Part shown: positions 4,407 through 8,499 of the stretch, piece after piece
Position numbering within the stretch: position 1 is the first letter of the stretch
Layout: every line of letters starts with the position of its first letter
Origin: an uncultured Eubacteriales bacterium
GTDB taxonomy: Bacteria > Bacillota > Clostridia > Christensenellales > Aristaeellaceae
Assembly (NCBI GenBank): GCA_902782795.1
Contig: CACZOT010000227.1
Coordinates: 1 to 8,499 of the forward strand
Direction of reading: 5' to 3'
DNA: 8,499 bases
The notes under the pieces: generated by a model
Told to the model about the DNA's origin: nothing
Databases searched by the model: none
Seen by the model: the letters and a program-made list of their open reading frames with translations, nothing else
Made by a program: the position numbers and the translations under genes

Positions 4407-7400
4407 ATGGAACAGGCACAAAGGAAGTACGTCGCGTTCATCAGCTACCGCCATCTGCCTGTGGACGCGGATATCGCCGCCCGGCTGCATCGCTCCATCG
4501 AGGGCTTCCGCGTGCCGCGGGGGCTGCGCAGGGCGGGCGAAAAGCGCCTGGGGCTGGTCTTCCGGGACGAGGAAGAGCTGCCCGCTTCGAGCGATCTTTC
4601 CCGGGATATCCGCGGGGCTCTGGAGCGCTCGCGCTTTCTCATCGTGGTGTGCACGCCGGATACGCCCGCGTCCGAATGGGTGCGCAGGGAGATCCGCTCC
4701 TTTCTGGAGACGCACGACCGTACGAGCGTGCTGGCCGTCCTGGCGGCGGGAGAACCCGCGCAATCCTTTCCGCCTGAACTCACCGCGGGGGCGATCGAGC
4801 CCTTGGCCGTGGACGTGCGCGCCGCCAGCCCGGGCGAGCGCCATCGCAAGCTGCGCCGGGAGATCCCGCGCCTCTACGCCGCGCTCATCGGCTGTCCGTA
4901 CGACGCGCTCGCCCAGCGCCAGCAGAGGCGCCGCGTCCGCCGTGCCGCGTCTGCCGCCAGCGTGGTGCTCGCGGTCGCGCTTGGATTTTCGGGCATGCTC
5001 TTGTGGAAGAACCATCAGCTCGCCCAGCGGGGGGAGGAGCTCTTCCGCCAGAAGCAGGAGGCGCGGCTGAGCGAATCCCGCTCGCTGACCGAACAGGCGG
5101 AGGGCAAGCTCTTGCAAGGGGAAACGGCCGGCGCCCTGCGCGAGGCGATCGCGGCGCTGCCCTCTTCCGGGGAGGACGACCGCCCCTATTACGCCCCGGC
5201 CGAGAGCGTGCTGATGCACGGCCTGCAGGTCTGGTCCGGCGAGGGGAAGGAGCAGCCGCTCGTTCTGGAGAACATCCTCGAGAGAGAAACGCCGGCGCGA
5301 GATCTCGCCGTTTCGCCGGACGGTTCGCTCCTGGCAACCGTGGACGCCTACGGCGGCGTCGCCCTGTACGAGCTCCCCAGCGGCAGGGAGCGCTGGGCGA
5401 CTCGCCTGACAACGGTCAGCGGCAAGGGGGTCTCCTTTGCAAACGGGCAATACGCGAATATCCAGTTCTCCCAGGAGAATAACAGGCTGGTCCTGCTGGC
5501 GGACGCCTACGCCGTGGGGATCGATCTGGAAAGTGGCCGTGTCGTCTGGAGCACCACGGCCGGGGAACTCGAGAGGATGAAGAACATTTTGGCCGTCTCG
5601 CCCGACGGGAGCCTGATCGTCTGCGTCAACTCCAGGGTGGACGGCTATCAGATGGCGATAACGTATACGCTGGAGTTCCGCCGGGCCGATACGGGGGAGC
5701 TCGCGCAGGAAGTGTTTCTGGGCGTGAGCAGGCACCAGGACGATTTCTCCATAGCCTATTCCGATTTTACCGCCCGGCGCGCGCCGGCCGCCTTCTCCGC
5801 GGACGGAACGCGCTTCGCAGGGGCGTTCTTTACGGACGAGACGCGCGTCACCGCCTATTTCTTCTATGACCTGTCCTCGGGGGACGCGCGCGTCCTGCGG
5901 GAGGGCGAGGGGCTCCGTCCTGTCTGGATGGACCTGGAGCAGGAGCGGCTGCTCGTGCTGCGCCAGGGAGAAGCGGAATACAACTGCCTGATCCTCGAGG
6001 CGATTGACGCGGGGACAGGCGCGCTCCTCTGGGAGAGGGAGGCGCGCGCGGACGATCGGCAGTACAGCGTCTCCAACGACCAAATGGAATACCGCTTTCT
6101 GCGAGTGGAGGATACCCTCCTCGCCGCGGCGGACGATATGCTCTACGCCTTCGACGCCCGCAATGGAGACCTCCTGGCCAAAGAGCGGATGAGCGGCCGG
6201 GTGCTCGATCTTGCGCCGGGCGACGCCGGATATTTCCAGATCGCCCTGGCCGACGGCGGCTGCGGAAGCGGGCGGATCAGCCTGCTGAACGGATTCGTCT
6301 TCACGAAGGACTACCCCCTGGGATGGTACGATCTGGAGGCGGGCGCGACGGCGCGCATCGCCCGAGGGTTCCTGCGGGTCGAGGAGAGGCCCGGCCTGGC
6401 GGACCGGTTCACCGCGGGGGAGGACGGCTGCGTGGCTGTCGTTCCCGAGGACGGAAGGCGGATCATCCTGCAGAGCGCCCGCTGGACCGAGGGCCTCGCC
6501 ACGCGCCGCACGATCGATCTGGGCGGGGAGTTTTCCTTCGACGACGCCCTGGGAGGCCTTTCCGTGCGTGGCACAGCGGACGGCGGCCTGCTGGTGAGCG
6601 TGCGTACCGAGGCCATGGACGCGCGGGAGCGGGAATACGGCATCCTTCGCCTGCCCGATGGGGAGGGATCGCCCATCCTCTACCACCGCCAGAACGGCGC
6701 GAGGGCCTGGGCCCTGGAGGACGGCAGCGGCGTGATCGAGTGCGGCCAAGCCGGCCGCGTCACCTGCACCGATCTGCCCACGGGGGAGAGCCGCGTCCTC
6801 TGGGACGGCGACAGTCTGCTCACCGCCTCCATTTCCTCTTCCATGGCGGGCTATTTCCGCGACGCGGATTCGGCGTACCTGAGCGCGGACGGCAAACTCC
6901 TGACCGCCGCCTGCGATAGCCGATCGCTGCAGGTCTTTCTGGACGGCGAGGAGAAGGCCAGTACGCCTCTGCCGCAGGGGGTCGATTGGTGTTATTCCCA
7001 TTATGACGCGTTCGCCCATCTGCTCCGCGCGGGCGAGAACGGCTGCGTCCTCATGAGCGCGTACCCGCCAAAGGCGGAGGAGAAGCGTTTCGACCAGTTC
7101 CTCCTCTGGGATCTCGCGGACGGGGCCTTTTCCCTGGTGAAGGACGAAGGCAACGGTTCGACCGAACGGGTCTTCGCGCTGGGCAGGGCGACCGGCGTGT
7201 TCGCCGTCGCGGACGTGGACGACGCGCTGCGCCTGTATGACCGCGACGGCCTCGTCCGGGCCATCGAAACCAGCTTCCCCGCGATCTCGGTGCGGCTCGC
7301 GCAATTCTCGCCGGACGACGGGCAGATCGCCCTGTATACGGCGGATGGCCGCGTCGCCGTGTACGATTGCGAAAGCGGCGCTCTTCTCTTCTGGACCGAC

Positions 7401-7670
7401 ACGGGAACCGCCTATGGCGAGACGCTCCTCCTGGAGAAGAGCCCGGACGGCCGGCGCGCGTATCTGCTCGTCGGCGGGAGCGGCGGGGTCATGCTGTGTC
7501 TGGACGCGGAAAGCTGGACGGAGCTGGGGCGCGCGGGCAACGCCTGCGGCCTCGACGCTGCGCGGGAGGAGATCTGGTGCTACGATCCGTACGGCGAGGG
7601 CATATACGCCTGGAGCGTTCCAGCGCGAGAGGAACTGCTCGCCGTCGCCAGAAGGGTCTGCGGGGAGTAA
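4407..7670 (+). CDS. Membrane-anchored TIR domain protein with WD40-like beta-propeller
   Basis: The protein has 1087 residues. Residues about 6-135 form a TIR (TIR_2-like) domain: box 1 YVAFISYRH (8-16), then VFRDEEELPASSDLS (51-65), the hydrophobic strand FLIVVCTPDTPAS (77-89) and SEWVRREI (89-96). Glu95 is placed like the catalytic glutamate of NAD-cleaving TIR enzymes. An arginine-rich stretch (RQQRRRVRR, 171-179) precedes one membrane helix at about 182-200 (ASVVLAVALGFSGMLLW). A charged helical linker follows (201-250), including SRSLTEQAEGKLLQGE, resembling the linker that joins effector parts to propellers in other bacterial WD40 proteins. From about 285 to the end, blade-like motifs recur: VSPDGSLLA (302-310), VSPDGSLIV (397-405), FSADGTRFAG (463-472), LSADGKLLTA (825-834), FSPDDGQIAL (967-976) and KSPDGRRAYL (1011-1020). 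Positive-inside topology puts TIR in the cytosol and the propeller outside. The ATG at 4407 follows GGAGG at 4398-4402. It has no partner in an operon. Its function is unknown; NADase defence or signalling is an inference. Confidence 0.88.
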   Translation: MEQAQRKYVAFISYRHLPVDADIAARLHRSIEGFRVPRGLRRAGEKRLGLVFRDEEELPASSDLSRDIRGALERSRFLIVVCTPDTPASEWVRREIRSFLETHDRTSVLAVLAAGEPAQSFPPELTAGAIEPLAVDVRAASPGERHRKLRREIPRLYAALIGCPYDALAQRQQRRRVRRAASAASVVLAVALGFSGMLLWKNHQLAQRGEELFRQKQEARLSESRSLTEQAEGKLLQGETAGALREAIAALPSSGEDDRPYYAPAESVLMHGLQVWSGEGKEQPLVLENILERETPARDLAVSPDGSLLATVDAYGGVALYELPSGRERWATRLTTVSGKGVSFANGQYANIQFSQENNRLVLLADAYAVGIDLESGRVVWSTTAGELERMKNILAVSPDGSLIVCVNSRVDGYQMAITYTLEFRRADTGELAQEVFLGVSRHQDDFSIAYSDFTARRAPAAFSADGTRFAGAFFTDETRVTAYFFYDLSSGDARVLREGEGLRPVWMDLEQERLLVLRQGEAEYNCLILEAIDAGTGALLWEREARADDRQYSVSNDQMEYRFLRVEDTLLAAADDMLYAFDARNGDLLAKERMSGRVLDLAPGDAGYFQIALADGGCGSGRISLLNGFVFTKDYPLGWYDLEAGATARIARGFLRVEERPGLADRFTAGEDGCVAVVPEDGRRIILQSARWTEGLATRRTIDLGGEFSFDDALGGLSVRGTADGGLLVSVRTEAMDAREREYGILRLPDGEGSPILYHRQNGARAWALEDGSGVIECGQAGRVTCTDLPTGESRVLWDGDSLLTASISSSMAGYFRDADSAYLSADGKLLTAACDSRSLQVFLDGEEKASTPLPQGVDWCYSHYDAFAHLLRAGENGCVLMSAYPPKAEEKRFDQFLLWDLADGAFSLVKDEGNGSTERVFALGRATGVFAVADVDDALRLYDRDGLVRAIETSFPAISVRLAQFSPDDGQIALYTADGRVAVYDCESGALLFWTDTGTAYGETLLLEKSPDGRRAYLLVGGSGGVMLCLDAESWTELGRAGNACGLDAAREEIWCYDPYGEGIYAWSVPAREELLAVARRVCGE

Positions 7671-7682
7671 CGGAAACGACGG

Positions 7683-7712
7683 TTGGACAAATCCCTCCGG
7701 ATGCGATATGAT
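7683..7712 (+). promoter_or_regulatory. Promoter for the aldo/keto reductase gene
   Basis: TTGGAC at 7683-7688 and TATGAT at 7707-7712, separated by 18 bases, make a good sigma-A-type promoter. It starts 12 bases after the TIR gene's stop codon and gives a leader of about 30 bases before the GTG at 7748. The downstream gene therefore need not depend on transcription through the TIR gene. No clear terminator was found between the two genes. Confidence 0.6.
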
Positions 7713-7747
7713 GGAACCACAGTTTTGACCACAAAGGGGGAACACGC

Positions 7748-8499
7748 GTGAAAAAACTCGGCTTCGGTCTGATGCGCCTGCCCACCCTGGACGGGGGCAA
7801 CCCGTCCAAAGTGGATATCGAACAGCTCAAGAAGATGGTGGACCTCTTCATGGAAAACGGCTTCACCTACTTCGACACTGCCTGGATGTACAACGGCTTC
7901 GCCAGCGAGAGCGCCGCGAAGGAGGCCCTCGTGGACCGCTACCCCAGGGAATCCTTCACCCTGGCCACCAAGCTGCACAACGCCTTCTTCCACTCCCTGG
8001 AGGAGCGGGACAAGGTCTTCAACGAGCAGCTGCGCAAGACCGGCGCGGGCTATTTCGATTACTACCTGCTCCACGGCATCGAGGCGGGCAGCTATCCGCA
8101 TTACGAGAAATACGATTGCTTCAACTGGCTCCTGGAAAAGAAGCGGCAGGGCCTGGTGCGGCACGCGGGCTTCTCCTATCACGATAACCCGGAGCTGCTG
8201 GACGAGATCCTCACCAAGCATCCCGAGATGGAGTTCGTGCAGCTGCAGATCAACTATCTCGACTGGGAGAGCGAGTGGGTCCATTCCCGCGGCGTGTACG
8301 AGGTCGCCACCAGGCACGGCAAGCCCGTCATCGTCATGGAGCCCGTCAAGGGCGGGACGCTGGCCAAAGTTCCCGCGGAGGCGGAAGCCATTTTGAAGGC
8401 AAAGGAGCCGGAGCTCTCCGTGCCCTCCTGGGCCATCCGCTTCGCGGCCAGCCTGGAGAACGTCATGGTGGTCCTCTCCGGCATGAGCTCCATCGCCCA
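7748..8499 (+). CDS. Aldo/keto reductase, partial (3' end outside window)
   Basis: The open frame gives 250 residues up to the window edge with no stop. The start is GTG at 7748: AAAGGGGGA at 7733-7741 lies 6 bases upstream, and the frame begins KKLGFGLMRLPTLDGG, the usual opening strand of the family. The catalytic set is visible: Asp43 and Tyr48 in FDTAWMYNG, Lys75 in LATKLHN and His109 in YYLLHGIEAG. The later barrel strands VQLQINYLDW, VIVMEPVKGGTLAKV and MVVLSGMSSIAP also match. These TIM-barrel enzymes reduce carbonyl compounds with NAD(P)H. The YNGFASE and EPVKGG features suggest the bacterial group that often has a C-terminal ferredoxin-like 4Fe-4S domain; that part would lie beyond the window, so its presence is unknown. 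The protein is cytosolic and the substrate unknown. It has its own promoter. Confidence 0.9.
   Translation, partial: MKKLGFGLMRLPTLDGGNPSKVDIEQLKKMVDLFMENGFTYFDTAWMYNGFASESAAKEALVDRYPRESFTLATKLHNAFFHSLEERDKVFNEQLRKTGAGYFDYYLLHGIEAGSYPHYEKYDCFNWLLEKKRQGLVRHAGFSYHDNPELLDEILTKHPEMEFVQLQINYLDWESEWVHSRGVYEVATRHGKPVIVMEPVKGGTLAKVPAEAEAILKAKEPELSVPSWAIRFAASLENVMVVLSGMSSIA

Noticed and set aside
4296..7745. Minus-strand open frame of 1149 codons opposite the TIR gene
   Set aside because: It exactly shadows the + strand gene in GC-rich DNA, where antisense stops are rare. It shows low-complexity Ala/Arg/Gly/Pro content and no recognisable domain, while the + strand frame has clear TIR and propeller motifs and a ribosome site.

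Overview
The window looks like a chromosomal stretch from a high-GC gut-type Firmicute (class Clostridia). This rests on protein family resemblance, strong GGAGG-type ribosome sites, TTG/GTG starts and TTGnnn/TATnAT promoters. It is an inference, because no rRNA or marker gene is present. Composition splits in two. The left part (about 1-1480) is AT-richer (24 G+C of 60 at 961-1020). The right part (from about 1530) is strongly GC-rich (46 of 60 at 4501-4560).

Left part, probably acquired: the C-terminal end of a large serine site-specific recombinase (2-232); a gene-free stretch carrying three imperfect repeats that resemble the end of an insertion element (342-430); then an HxlR-family regulator (496-831) and a nitroreductase (939-1463). 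Between the last two lie a TTACTT-N6-AAGTAA palindrome and a good sigma-A promoter. The pair resembles the known redox- and quinone-sensing YodB/HypR regulator plus nitroreductase modules.

Right part, probably native: three same-strand genes for an alpha/beta hydrolase (1609-2367), a two-domain YoaP-like GNAT acetyltransferase (2420-3166, TTG start) and an MBL-fold metallohydrolase (3426-4217). They end at a hairpin terminator (about 4284-4323).

Next comes the most striking gene, a free-standing 1087-residue protein (4407-7670). It has an N-terminal TIR domain, one membrane helix preceded by an arginine-rich stretch, a helical linker and a large WD40-like beta-propeller region. By the positive-inside rule the TIR domain is cytosolic and the propeller lies outside, giving a receptor-like layout. 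The conserved TIR glutamate is present, so NAD-consuming activity is possible but unproven.

Last is an aldo/keto reductase (7748 to the window end, truncated) with its own promoter. All supported genes lie on the + strand. The long minus-strand ORFs in the GC-rich half are judged to be shadows. No tRNA, rRNA or CRISPR array was seen.
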